DNA from: Rhopalosiphum padi
Lineage: Eukaryota > Arthropoda > Insecta > Hemiptera > Aphididae
Length of the DNA stretch: 64,000 nt
Assembly (NCBI RefSeq): GCF_020882245.1
Contig: NC_083598.1
Span: forward strand, 28,867,858 to 28,931,857
Direction of reading: 5' to 3'
Position 1 is the stretch's first letter, and the number at the start of each line of letters is the position of its first letter. A model generated the notes under the pieces. It did no database searches, was not told the DNA's origin, and was given only the letters and a program-made list of their open reading frames with translations. The position numbers were made by a program, and so were the translations under genes. Positions 23,524-39,100 of this stretch are shown one piece after another.

Positions 23524-24368
23524 AAATGATGTTAAATTGGTTTTATAAATTATACATTATACATCATATTATTATTTATTACTAATAAAAGCTATTTGAA
23601 GTATATATATGATTAATAAAATTATTAAAATATAAATTAATAACTGTTTTTCAAATTATCATTGCCAATCTTTGCTTTCAATTGTTTTGTAATAAAATAA
23701 TGTATTAATATAATATAAAACTGACTTAATAACCTATCAAACCTATATCATATTCTTATTTTTTTTTAAGTGTCAGTAAGATATTTGTATATATTAACAT
23801 TATTTTAAATTACTTAAAATGTTACACTTAAAATTAATATTTTTTTTATATTAAGTGTATTATACAGTGGAGTATAACAAAAGAAAAATGTAAATAATTT
23901 ACATAGTAATTAGCTACTTAATATTAACCAATTAGGAAAATACCAATAAAACTAAAATTTGATAGGGTACAACATGTCCAGGATCATGGCTTATGTAACA
24001 TACAACTAAAACTAATGTATGAAAGATTTGGAATGGTGAAACATTGTAGTGAAACAGGCTAGGGAAAGGTGGAAGGCAAGTGTCGGTAGAGTCATAAGAC
24101 TAACAAAGAAGCAATGGCACAAACTCACTTTTTTTGTGAAGCGTAATCTAAAAATTTTCCCAGTCAACCCAATTTATATGATAAACCCATTTAAGAAGTA
24201 AAGCAATTACTACACATGACATATGAGTTTGATGTCACTGCAAAAAGGAAAGTGATATTAAAAGAAAAATGTTCAACCTGTGTATTATAAAAATAAGTGT
24301 ACAATGTATATATGTTTTTACAATTAATTTAAGGTAAACAGAAATCAAGCTATATATAAAATTACAAA
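23524..24368. other. Tail-to-tail spacer
   Basis: Lies between the nucleoplasmin-like gene and the 3' end of RFC3. It contains AATAAA at 23584 for the former. The 23990-24260 part is less AT-rich but gives no recognisable protein in any frame. Confidence 0.6.
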
Positions 24369-26705
24369 TTAAAATATACCATTTAATGACTCTTCCATGA
24401 ACTTTGAATAAAGTAACATAAATTTGGCAACAAATGCCTCTAAATGAAACATGGTTTTATTACCTTTTAATAAACTATGTTCATAAAATGACGCAATTTC
24501 AACAATATCGTGTTTCAATGAAATATCACAGTTTTTCACCAATTCTTTAAGTAAAAACTGAAAATTGTATGTTCATGAACAAAAATGTGTCAGTATTAGT
24601 AATAATTTAATCTGATTTTACTTACTTTAAAAATCACATTTGTCGGAATGCCATGAACTATCAATTCATAAAGCATAGATCGAACTTCAAGCAATTTTCC
24701 AGGTGTTTGTTGGCTTAATATTTGTTTAGCGGTATCACCAATATAAAGTTGCCAATCTGGTACAACAACACTTTGTTTTACATCAAAAGGATACCTATTA
24801 ATTAAAAATAAATTTAATAAATTATAAATGCAACTAAATATTTTTAATAAGATTAAATAATATACATGTAAATACTAACTGTTTTACTTTACTAGCTTCT
24901 AACATTAATATTGCTCGCCTTAAGTTCCGTTCACAATTTTGAGAGATAATTAAAGCCAATTCATCTGGTAATACTAATCCTTCTTTTTTGCAAATTGTCT
25001 ATAATATTGTAAAATATTAAATAATTATAGTGATTTTCAATGGCTATCTTGTCATTATGTACTCAATGTATTCAATTCATATCTTAATTATCGACACATT
25101 TAATGCATTTCTGAGAAATATGACACAAGTATTATATTTATTTATTTTAATTTTATTTTTTCTAATTATTTTTATACTTATAATTATTAATGATAATGAA
25201 ATAAATGATGAGAAGACGACAAACAATGATAATATATAATAATTTTTAATAATATATTATTTATTTATAAGAATTTTTGTTCGTCATTAAAACCACTTTT
25301 ACATCATCCATTTATAACGAGAATATATTGTTTAAAATATAGATATAGTTGTTAAGAGGTAAAACATAATAAAGAACATACTGCAGTCACAATTTTGCCA
25401 GTAGACTGCATATGACAAGATAGCCATTTTAACACATGTAAGAAACAAATAAATAAAATGCAAATGTTAATTTTACTGTAGATAAAAAATAATAGTACAA
25501 TCAAATACCATGATGGAAAGCACAAATAACATTTATTAGAAACCATATCATATTTACATATACCTTTAAGTGGCTATAGGAACATACTGAAAAATAATAC
25601 TCAGTTATCTACGCTTCTGATTAATTATCATTGTGATAATCATTTTCAAGAACACAATATTATATATTCTCAACAATTATTAAAATAGACATGTTGATAA
25701 CCAACAATGGTTGAAAAGTAAAAACCAGAACAGCTCATTGAATTTTTAAAATCAGACCAAGGCAAGTGCCGTCAAGTTACGTTTTTATCCCTCTTTATCA
25801 TAAAAAAACGGCACTGTTTTTAACAATTGAATATAAGCATTTAATCTATTAAAGAACTTAAGTATATCTTTTAATTATTGAATATTGATGTTTACTTTTA
25901 AAATTTTACAAATATCTTCATGAGTGGGAGCTGGAACACGCACAGCTAAACATCTACTACGTATAGCTGGAATCACTTGACCAATGGAATTGGCACACAA
26001 AATAATACGACAAGTAGCCATATATTTTTCCATTGTTCGTCGCAAGGCTTGCTGAGCTTCTTTAGTAAGCCTATCCACTTCAGTTAATAAGATAACTGTA
26101 ACATAAATATAAAGAGTTAAAAAACAGAAAAATATTAAAAAATGTCTACCTGAGGTGTGTTTTACCTTTAAAATGCCGTTGCTTAGTTGAATCTAATTGA
26201 TGAGTTTGTGCAACAGTTTTTATGAGTTCCATAACTACAATGCGGTCATACATACCTGCATCACTAGCATTTACTTCTATATGATAATTGCTAGCCACAG
26301 TCATGATCTCAAATTTTTTATTTGAAGGAGTCTATAGACAACAATTAAGTAATTAATCAATTAATGGATGACATATATTTATATTAGTTTTATACCATGA
26401 AGTTCATATGTTCAGTGCGTAACCTTTCAACACCGGGGCCATACAGTTGTCGTAACAATGCTAAAATACGAGTCTTTTTTCCAGCACCATTAGGTCCATA
26501 AAACAATAAATGTGGAAAATCACCTTGATTTACCTATAGAATAATTTAAAAAAACCATTACATGACTATACAAGTATAATACAAATTGATTAATCTACTA
26601 TTTAATTAATGTACTAACGAGGTTTGTTAAATGTTGAGCTTGATCCAGGTGGTAATCAACTTTTTGTAAAGAATTAGGTCGGTATTTATCAGCCCACAGA
26701 CTCAT
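24369..26705 (-). CDS. RFC3: Replication factor C subunit 3 (clamp-loader ATPase)
   Basis: Seven exons from the ATG at 26705: 26705-26619, 26533-26396, 26331-26166, 26095-25896, 24998-24880, 24794-24626 and 24557-24369. The sum is 1068 nt, 355 aa, matching the family length (356 in human). It begins MSLWADKYRPNSLQKVDYH. The Walker A is GPNGAGKKTR. The sensor/arginine-finger exon reads LTEVDRLTKEAQQALRRTME ... ANSIGQ ... IRSRC. It ends with the conserved FVAKFMLLYSKFMEESLNG. RFC3 is a small subunit of the RFC pentamer that loads PCNA at primer-template junctions in the nucleus and also serves in alternative clamp loaders. Intron 4 is about 0.9 kb and holds only non-coding open frames. The gene is head-to-head with RpS27A, with starts 1.4 kb apart. 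Confidence 0.95.
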
Positions 26706-28103
26706 TTTGTTTAAATAAATAGGACGAACAATTATAGTTTAAATAAATTATGATTTAAAACAAAAAAATCGTTGATACTAAGCAATAAGCTATTGGCCTT
26801 ACAGTAGACTACAACACTACAGTCTACAACTACAAAATATAAGAATATATTGGAAACGACGATGTCAATAAGAGACAAGTACTGAAAACTGAAATAATGT
26901 GTAGTATAAAATAACTATATAATAAGTATGTAAGTAGCAAGTACCCGATGTGAACTTAAGTCTTAAATATAGACCATAGTGCTGTACGTCAACTAACTAC
27001 TAAGGGTTAGTTAAAGATTACTAATTATTGTTTATTATCAATTGTTGCTGTAAATATTTGGCGGGAACAATATATAATTTGATAAATTATAGATAAATCA
27101 AAGAGATATTTTAAGTTTTCAAAAGTGAACAACTTGCTTGTTGTATTTGTCAAAGATTTATAGGTTATGATATTATAATAGTAGAAAATTCTTTTACTTA
27201 TGTGCCATGGCTCCGATTTGAAGTTGGTTTTGAGATTTACTGATTTACTTGACGTTACGTGTTGTGCGAAGATAATTCGTAAGTATATTGTTTATTTTTT
27301 TATTAATTTTTCTTGTAGACCTTTATAATATAAAAATACTTGTTAGATTTTTTTCGTTGACTTAGGTATTGTTGTATTTATAGGTTAAACACTTGGTTAT
27401 GTATTATGAAGATTTAAATCATAAATAATAATGCTATTTTCAATAAGCATTTTAATTTACCTAATTTTAATAAATAAAAACTTGAACTTGCCTTTTCGGG
27501 TAGTTGGGGTTGCATATCCTAGCACTTTATTATGAATTATGTTTGCAACTTCATTTGAATCATTTAAATGCATTTTAGAGCGTATAATTGCTAAATTTAA
27601 AATTATTTACTATTAAAATTAATTCTCTTTTTTCTCTACTTAAATTTTTTAACTGAATTAATTTTATATTTAACTATCCAGGTACAAATTGCAACGAACT
27701 GTGAGTACCGAGATTAATGATATCGGTGAAATCTCTTATATCTAGGTAGTTAAATTATTTAATATGACAATTGTTATAAACATTTAATGCATTATCAGAT
27801 TAACAATAAGATATTTTCAAGTAGTTATCCAGCACTGCGTCGCTAAAAATATTAAAGACTTAAACTTTTTCAACTTTTGTATCTTGAAAACCACTTGTTG
27901 AAAATTGTACTAAGAGCCAATTCAATGGTCTACATATAATTGTGATTTATATATTTATAAAATATTCATTAATTTTATTTGAAATACTTACAAAAACCAT
28001 TTAAACTTTACTACCCACCTAAAAAGCTTGATAGTATTAAGTATTAGGGACTTAAATCAAAATTTTAATATTTATTGAACTTTTATTTTTTTTGTAGGTC
28101 AAG
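26706..28103. promoter_or_regulatory. Divergent upstream region of RFC3 and RpS27A
   Basis: 1.4 kb between two start codons facing away from each other. A GTAAGTA donor at about 27279 and the TTTGTAG acceptor just before the RpS27A ATG (about 28097) suggest a non-coding first exon near 27240-27278 and a long 5' UTR intron. Promoter sharing is inferred from layout only; no core motif was established. Confidence 0.5.
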
Positions 28104-29464
<1,361 letters not shown>

Positions 29465-30153
29465 ATTGTATTCTCATTTTAAGTACAATACAGTTTATTT
29501 ACAAAAAAAAGTCTTGCATTTTTCATTGATAGTATTTTAACAAAAATCATTTGTTTGGTTCGTGTTTGCTTTACCATCATATTATATTATGATTATTAAA
29601 AATTAGGTTTCCCGATTCACATAATAGGTACAGTCTTATTGCATACATTTATTAAGTAACATTTTTTTTAAAAATTAAGCAAATAATAACTACAATATTT
29701 GAGTAACAACTAGCATACATGATTAAAGTAAATTAAATCTTAACATACCTATGTATATATAGTATTTAACATTATGTACAAAATTATTTGGTTTCTGCTG
29801 TTTCTTCATCTAAACTTTAATTACAACAAAATATTTAAAGCTATAAACATAAATAGTAACATTTTGTTTGACTAGATTACTAGTGTGCGATTTTTAAAAA
29901 TTCCTAAATACTTATCATTTATATTATATTGAATAGTTCATAAAAATTGTATGAATTTATCATTTCAAATATTTTAAGTACTTTTTTTAACACACATCGA
30001 TTATAATTTTACTATTCTCGTATCTTAAATTCTTGCTAAATTATATAATGTACTATTCTGAACACTTAAATGTTAATATAAGTTGATCGTATCACTTGAT
30101 TGTCTAGTAAAATAATTAAGTCATGATCAGATAATATCTTGTTAAAAACATTG
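29465..30153. other. Tail-to-tail spacer, RpS27A to JAK
   Basis: AT-rich DNA holding the 3' UTRs of the two convergent genes. No coding region or repeat recognised. Confidence 0.6.
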
Positions 30154-33100
30154 TTATCCACGTGTAAAATGTTCAGCAGGTTCAATAGTCATTAATGATT
30201 TAATATAATTTATTAAATCTGAGAAATTTGGACGATCGCCTGCCACATAAGCCCAACAAGGCCGCATAAGTTTATTATATATGTCTATGGTGCACGGTGG
30301 ACATGATGGGCATTGTAACCGATGACCTTCTTCCAAAACTCTTATTAGTTTTTCAACATCTAGTCTTTCTTCTAATTTGGAGACTACATTAGGTTCTTTA
30401 CCCAAAGAAAAAATTTCAAAAAGTAATACACCATATGCCCAAATATCAGTTTTTGGAGAAAATTTCCCATACAAAATAGCCTCTGGAGCATGCCTACAAA
30501 GTATAATATTTAAGATTTAACATCAATATTTTAATATGACCATTACAAAACTCACCATTTCAAAGGCAAATCTCGCATCGTTTGTAAGTAATAGTATTTT
30601 TCATCGGGTAAAAACTGAGCAAGGCCAAAATCAGAGATTTTAACAGTTGTTGGGCTTGATACCAAAATATTCCTCGTAGCTAAATCCCGATGTATTATAT
30701 TTAGACTTCCTAAGTATTCCATTCCCTAAAACAATTTATACTTCTAATACATTTTATTCTAAATTTATCACTTATATAATTTAAATATTTGAATGACTGT
30801 ACTTTTTACAAAGCTTGGTATTGCTAAAGTTCAACATTAAAATGTGTAATAATATAGTATAGCATAGATTTAATTATTAGTTTTTAATATAATATTAATA
30901 AAAATTACTTGAGCAATGTCCAAAGAATATTTCAATAATCTATTAGTTTCCTCCACTAGTTCATCTTCATGTAATCGCAAGTAACTACTTAATGAACCAA
31001 GTTCAATATATTCCATTACGAGCATTAAATTTGGTTCTTCTAATACACCTTCAATTTCAACAATATTTGGATGGCTAAGTCCCTAAAATAAAAATTAAGC
31101 AACACAAATACAACATATTTCTTAAATGGTTAAGTATGACTTACCTCTATAATTCCAATTTCTCTTTGAAAATCTTCAGTTTGAAATGATCTTTTCATAT
31201 GTTTCACAGCTACTTTTTTGGATGTATTATCACTGCCTTTTATTAATCCTTCTAATACAACTCCATAAAATCCCTAATAAAAATTATTAATTATTATGAT
31301 TTTTGGTACTTTATGGTAATGGAAAAGAAAACACTCATATGAACACTTTCATTTTATGTGAATTGCATATAAATTAATTAAATTAAAAAAAAAATTTGGA
31401 TATGAAATAAGTTCTATTTTTATTAACCATGAATGTTTTTGGTTCATTCATTGACAAGTCAGTTTTCATATATAAAATGCTAATTTTATAACTGATATTT
31501 ATTAAGAGTAGATAATTTATCTTTAAATAAATATTTATGATAATTTATAATTCATAGTATGAATTAAGATATATTAATTTCATAATATAATATATAATGA
31601 GTACTCTTTGATTCATACAAATCTGTTTATTTCTTTAGTGTTATTCTTATAATTTTTTTTTAGAAAAATGTACCAAAAGTATCAACTATTTTATTATAAT
31701 AGTATAATAGTAGATTTACATAATTTCATTAATTGTATAATATTCACTATTCTATCTATTAATTGTAATAGTATAATTTTATCTTATATTTTACTTAAAT
31801 TATATGAACTTGAACTAATTAATTTCAAAAAAGAACTTTCCTAGGTAGTAATATTTATTATTTTAATACTAAGTTTTAATTTAAAAAAAACATTTACTTG
31901 TCCAATAACTTGCTGTAAAGTTAATGAAGAATTATTGAATTGATATGTTTTCTTTTGGCAGTTCATAGCACTTTGCAAATTGTTCTTTATCTCTTCTTTT
32001 GATGTAAGCTACACAAAATAAATATTTTTTGTTTAAAATTCTTAGTTTCATATTATAGTCTTTATTATTTAACCCATAATTGGTACAATAAGCACAATTT
32101 TGAAATATTTTAACTTTTTTGTAAGTTAATATATTATATTATACAATTATCTTCAATTGACATGTTTCCAAGTAAAATTATGTAAATATAAGAACTTTAT
32201 GAACATTTCTTCATAACTTATTGATTATTCACTTGCAGTCATTAGTATTCATAAAATGAGCACTGAGTGTCTGAGCATCTCTTCATACACATGAATATTG
32301 TATAGCATGAACAATATACATCTGACCACTCGAGCCATAATGAATGATATTAAAAACATGTTATAATAATTGTATATAAAGCAAATAAAAAAAGGAAATT
32401 AAAAATAATACTTGTGTTTTTAATTTTTAGTATTTAATGAAAAAATTATAATATCTTTTAAAACACACATGGTTTGGTATTGGTTTCAATAATCTATGTT
32501 TATTGAGTATACATATAATAATAATGAAAAATCAATAAAGTGAGTGCAACACTGATTCAATAACAATAATGGGTTAAAAAAATTCAAAATTAATCATTCA
32601 AATCAGTGGCGTCATTTGGGTGATGGCAGGGTGGGCATTCCCCCCTGTCATTAGTGGGCTGACTGAGCCAGCCGGGCCAGATATGTGCTAGTTTTGGTTT
32701 GTTTAGTTTTATTTTTCGTAAATACCTTTATACTCATATTTGGCACAAATAGGACATAAATTGAGGTAAATTCTCCTCAAAATAAGTCATCATATAGTAG
32801 CTAATAGCATTTAGTTTACAATATATCATATTAAATGCTAATAGGTAATATTATAATATATATATTATTTAGTCATTTTTATCTCTCAAAGAAATGTGTT
32901 ATTTATGCCTAGAGTATAAATAACCATGATAGTAACTACTAGTTACTACCATAGTATGTATAAAATTATGTAAGAAGCATAGGTGGACATTTGATTGAAT
33001 TTTTAGGGGGGCTATAATAATCCAATGTAAAGTGACCTGCAGGGGCTTCGCCCTCGCCACTCCTTTCTTACACAAGTATAACATATTACCTTCGATTTTT

Positions 33101-36100
33101 GGGGATAGGCCCTCCAAGCCCCCACCGATGTCCACCTATGGTAAGAAGGCTGTTTATATTGAGATAAAAATATAATTGTTAGTGAGTGGTTTTTTTTTTT
33201 ATTATTATTATGGACAGATCAAAACTTTTGCCCCCTCCTCTCAAAAACTGAAATGACGCCACTGATTCAAATACAGAGAACAAATATAATTGTTGTTTAT
33301 TTGATTTATTGACAATTAGCATTTATTTACCTGTTCCATGAATTGATTGAAACTTGTGTTAGTAGCCGCGCTCATAGGATTTTCATTTTGATAACTTCTT
33401 CCGTCATCCTGAAAATGAATGAAACAATCATTTTTAATGTTATCTATTTTATGAGATTAATAACTCTATAATATAATTACGAACAGGGTTAGAATTAAAA
33501 TCAATAAAATCTGATTTTGTTTCACTACCCGAAAAAGAGCTTGATACAGTATCCAAAAATGTTTCGACTAGAAAAAAATAAAACATACATATTAAATATA
33601 GTTGCTACCACAATACCATAAGACATATTGTATAATGTACCTACTAGTTGTTACTATTATACAGTGTTCAATAAATTTGAAAAACGTTATTCGACTAATT
33701 AGGACTAATAAATGATAATATGATATAATTGATGAGATTATTAAATATTTTACATAATAAATGTACAGATCTGTTATTGATATCTGTAGGTATTAAAATA
33801 TGCATATTATTTATAATTAAGAATATTCAAACTTATTGAACTCTTGGTATAAAATCATATACATTTACTTTTTAAAAACTAATTCTACATATTAATCTGT
33901 AAATTGACTCATATAAGATTATGTACATAAAACTTTAACTTACTTGTGTAATCCGAAGTACAATAAATTGTTGCATCAGAGCAAGTGACATCATCAGAGT
34001 ATATTTCTTCTTTTTTTAATGGTGTATATTCATGTTGAGGGCTAGCATAAACTTTAATCATAATTAAAAATCAATAATTATTTTGTAGAAAAAGCCAAGT
34101 ATATTCAAATAAAACACAATTACTTTGTAGCCAAATTTGTCTTAAATCTCTTAAGGTTGCTTGTGGTTTTTTTCTTATAAAAGGGTCACTGTCCCAACAA
34201 TCTGTCATTATGTGGTATATGTCATCTGTACAGCATTCTGGTTTTGGCATCCTTATATTTTTTTCAAATTTCTGGTAAATATATATATATAATTTTTTTT
34301 TTAATAAACATTTTGTTTATTGGCAGTAAGCATAATAAATAGGTACTTACTTTTTTAAAAAACTCAACATTTTGAACATCAGGTAATATAAAACCATAGT
34401 TAAATAGCTCCCATAATGTTGAACTAAAAGCCCAAATATCAGCTTGAGGAGATTTTCGAGCAAGTTCCATAGTGTTATAAAATTCTGTTGGGATCCAATA
34501 CAAACTAAAAAAACATATGTAAATAATAGTACTAAATGTCTTTATATTTTATACTGATACATTTTATGTTTTGACCGAATCTGATTATTAACCATTTTTG
34601 TAATAAAATTTAACAATATTTATAAAAAAAATATGATAAAAATTTTGAATACTTACTCATAGTTGGTATAACATTTATGAATGCCTGGATCTGTAAGTTT
34701 AACGATAAAGGAATTTTTGGTATGTTCAGCTACTACAAATTTATGACATCGAATTTTCCCATGAACTAAACATGCAGTTTCCTAAAATTAGTAATAAAAA
34801 TAGAACAAAATTTCAAAAAGCAAATATTGATAGAATTTAAAAAAAAGGTGTATTATTGAGATAATTATGCTTTATATTGCTATCTGTAATATGTATATTG
34901 TATATGTTTTATTAAAGTATTCACTCATAGAGAGTTTACATTTAAAATAAATTGTTTTAAATGTTATTAATTACTAATGTCGACCAAACAATTGCCAAAC
35001 TCTCTAATGATATTCAAAAAACAGCCAAGGATTCATCTACTCAGAGTCCACCCTATTCTCAAACACCCAACATATCACTAGAATTAAGACAACTCATTGC
35101 TGAAAAACGCCGATCCAGATCTAAATGGCAACAAACTCACTACCTAGCAAATAAGATAAAGTACAATTTTCTTTCCTATAAACTAGTCACTACCATAGGC
35201 GTGCATGCTACTATAAAACAGATTTAATATTTTTTAATTCATTAAATATTATTTAATTCGGTACCTAAACACTAAACTAAGGTGAATACACTAGGGGTGC
35301 AATTGCATACCTTGTTCCCCCCCGCCCCATACACTTGCCAATGATCACTTAAAACTCACAAAACCAACTTTTACAAAAATCATAAATAAAACCTTTCTTT
35401 TTCAAACACATCTCTATGATGTAAAACAAAGTCAATATTGCAGATTAAAGACTCCCCTCTTTCTATACAGCACCCAGACAATTCACTTGCTTGTTCAGAC
35501 AAGGAAAAAGCAGATATTCTCACCAAATAACTATCAGAAGTATTTAAACCACATCTCATTTCCACACTAGCACTACATATGTCAACAGTCATAGAATCTC
35601 TTCAGTCAACTTAACCTATGACCCTCCCTGAAAAACCAACCTCCTCAGCACAAGGGAGGATTCAGCATATTGGGCACTTTATAGGAAAAATTATATAATA
35701 TAGATATGGCCCCTCACCAAAATAAAAAAAACAATATGATAAAAATGTATGTCTTTTAATATTATTTTTTTCCAAGGGGATGGCACTTGCCCCTAGTGCC
35801 CCCTCCCAGGATCCACCCTTGCCTCAGCAAAGATAGTAAGCATTATTTAATAATAGTATTCCAAACTTCCAGTTTGGCTTCTGTTCTCACCATGCCACAA
35901 CTCATCAACTTTAATAGTAGCGGACACTATCTCATATAATTTAAAAATAAATAACCTTAATACCAGAGATCCAAAACCATTTTACCCTCAATTTTCAAAT
36001 AAAAATTATATTTTAAATTCCCCTGCTTATCTCCTCATGGTAGCTGGTAAAACCTACCCCTTTGATTTTATATAATTTGTCTATTATCTTTATTATATAC

Positions 36101-39100
36101 CTTAACACACTATAATTTTCTTATTATATTCATTTAAATACTATTAGTTTTATGTATAATTTTTGTTATATTGTTTTTTTCTTGTTTACTAATTTTATAT
36201 TATACAATTATTAAATTGTAATAGGACTTACGTCTGTATATTTGAATAAATAAATAAATGCAATGTCCATCTGTTTAGGCCACCCTTTCGTTCTAACCTG
36301 CCTATACCTATCAAAATCATTCTATACAAAACTCTTCTTCAACCAATATGGATGTAAGGCATTGTAATCTGGGGCTCTGCCAAAAACTTAATAAATTATA
36401 CAAGCTCTCCAAAACATCTGTCAACATTTAATTACTGGTTCACCCTGGTTCATCTCAAATGAATCTTTAAATTCTAAACTCAAATTGCCACCCATCAACA
36501 AAACTGCTGCTATCTACTAAAAACGCTTCCACTCCAAATTGCAAGATAATCCCAACCAACTAATCAATGAATTAGCCTCACTAACACTTCCTGGTAACCC
36601 AACTTGATGCCTCAAAAGGAACTGTTGTCACGACTTGATAACTTGAAGCTTAAGTACTTAATAATATTTAGGGGTGTAACAAATGTGTGATTTCCTCTTC
36701 GTGTATATATTACCTATTAACTGTCTGTAAATTATTTATATTACTTATTGTGCAAAATGTAAAGAAAAAATGTTACAAAATAAAGGAAAATTACCATATC
36801 CCATAATGCTGTAGCTATATATGTTGCAGCTTCAACTAAATTGCTAAATAATATATTATCTTTATTGGTTCTCAGATATGTATCAAGAGGTCCTAATGCA
36901 AAATATTCACTGACTAAGGCAGTTGGTGTATCAACACATAGACCAAATAATCTTACAATAGCACTTGAAGACACAGAACTCCATCTTTTTGATAAACTCA
37001 ACAAATCCTATAAAAATTAATAATTAATACATTTTAATGTTTATTTATTTTAATAAAACCAGTTACCATTAAATGTAAATTTATGTTAACATCATCCTGA
37101 AATAATTTAACAACAACAGTAGACTCATTTCTTTTAGATTTGCACCATGTAGCCACTCGAACTTTCATAAGTGATTGCATTTTTTTTTTTGGTGAACAAA
37201 TGGCTAATGAATAATAATTAAAGTTACTAGAGTAAGCAGGTTTATATTTTTAATGAGATTTAAGTAAATGCTTACTTTTCAATAGATGTATAGAATCACT
37301 ATTAATTAAATGAGGACCAGTGACTTTATCATCTTCATCATCATTACCTATATTATGTTTAATACTAGTATTTTGACATAATAATAGTTCATTCATAGCT
37401 AAAAATTAATGCATAGTAATAATTATAATATAAATATATTAAAAATTATTAAAAAAATATCAAGTTTTACAAACATTTAAGTATATATCTACATAGTGTA
37501 TATACTTTATTTTTTAATCAATATAACTTACCAATATCTGATGGAAAAATGCATTCAATAAAGTTCAAAGTCATTTTATTGTTAGTTATAAGTCTCCAAA
37601 TAGAAGGATATTCTATTTTATCATCACCAGCAAGCTTATAAAATCCACCCTTACTTTCTATTACATATGTCATTGGCTTCATGCTAAAAAAAATTTTTTT
37701 TACATTATATTGTAACTTAAGTCATCTATTATCATTATGTAATTCATAGTTGTAATTAATAAATATGTAAGATATTATAATGTTACCTCTGATTGATACA
37801 GACATCAATAACATAGTTATCATAATTCTTCATGCTTTGTCTAAGTATAAAACTTCCATGTTTCTTTGACATTTTTTTTTTCAGGATAGAAGTAGATTTC
37901 ATTATGCTATAAAATAAAATATAATTTAAAAAAACTTGAAATAATATTTTCTGTAGTTAGAATAATGATTTTAAAAAATAACTGAAATAAGTAAATTGTT
38001 AAAGAAACTTCAAACTTGTTTTAGATATTATTATAATTCACTTTAACATTGTTCAATTCATAATAATTATAATTTATAATAATGTAGGTACTATAATGTT
38101 TATAGTATTATTGTATATAATCTTGAATATAATCTATTTATTTAAATTAGTTTTATAACTTTTTGAACTAGCAGATGTAGATATTTATAAATAACAGTAA
38201 GTATTTAGTTTTTGAAATATAAAACAAGTTAACAATGATATTATGAAAAATGTCCTTAAGGTAGAAAAAATAACTTATATAGTTGTATTATTTAGTTAGG
38301 AAGTTTTCCTAAATAATAATATACATAAAAACAGGTACCTGATTGGTCCATGACAACGAATTGATTTAAGTTTGCTCAAAGATGGAGTATTAGTAGATGC
38401 GCATAAATCAAAATTCCAATTAACCATTAAACGATAATAACCATTCAGTAATGTTATAAATGAAAACATTGTACTTGTACTTGAGAATTTCAAATGAATA
38501 GGTATACCAGTCTTTCTAGATATTTCAACAGTGCCATCATCAGTAGTTGATAGAAAACACAAGTCTTCAATAGCTGCCAAATGTACCCACTGAAACAGGT
38601 GTTGGTTAAGACATTTATCTATCTACATACCAATAACTTAACATACTTCTTTTCTGTTTTCAGTACACATTCTTATACCAGGCATTTCAGAATGAAATGG
38701 ATTTACCCTAAATGCAACATTAACAGAACTGCCGTTTTCACTGTATAAAGCTTTATATTCTTCTTCTAAATAATCTGGTGCAATAGAATTAAATTGTTCT
38801 AAATAACTTTCTTTTATAACAGGTACATAAAGAGTACCAATTGTATTGTTATTTATAAGTATTTTTAAAGTTTCTTGGACAGGCTTTTTCAAAAAAAACA
38901 TGTGTTGCTTAACTACTTCTTGGGGCATAAAGTGTTTATAATTTTGTTCGACAGTTTCTCTAGATTTTTCTTCTTCTAACATGGACCTATACATGTCGGC
39001 AACACCCATGCCAATGAGCTCTCGTTTGCATGTGTCATAGCACAATCCAGTTACTTTACTCTTCAACAGATCAGATTTAACTTGATAAAAATAGAAATTA

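Noticed and set aside
25030..25546. ORFs on both strands in the large RFC3 intron
   Set aside because: The seven RFC3 exons already give the full 355 aa in phase; these are AT-rich hydrophobic chance frames.
27681..27760. Possible intronic snoRNA in the RpS27A 5' intron
   Set aside because: Ribosomal protein introns often host snoRNAs and a TGATATC-like C box can be imagined, but no proper C/D or H/ACA box pair was found.
32899..33135. 78-codon minus-strand ORF
   Set aside because: Lies almost wholly within the nested MITE and is explained by it.
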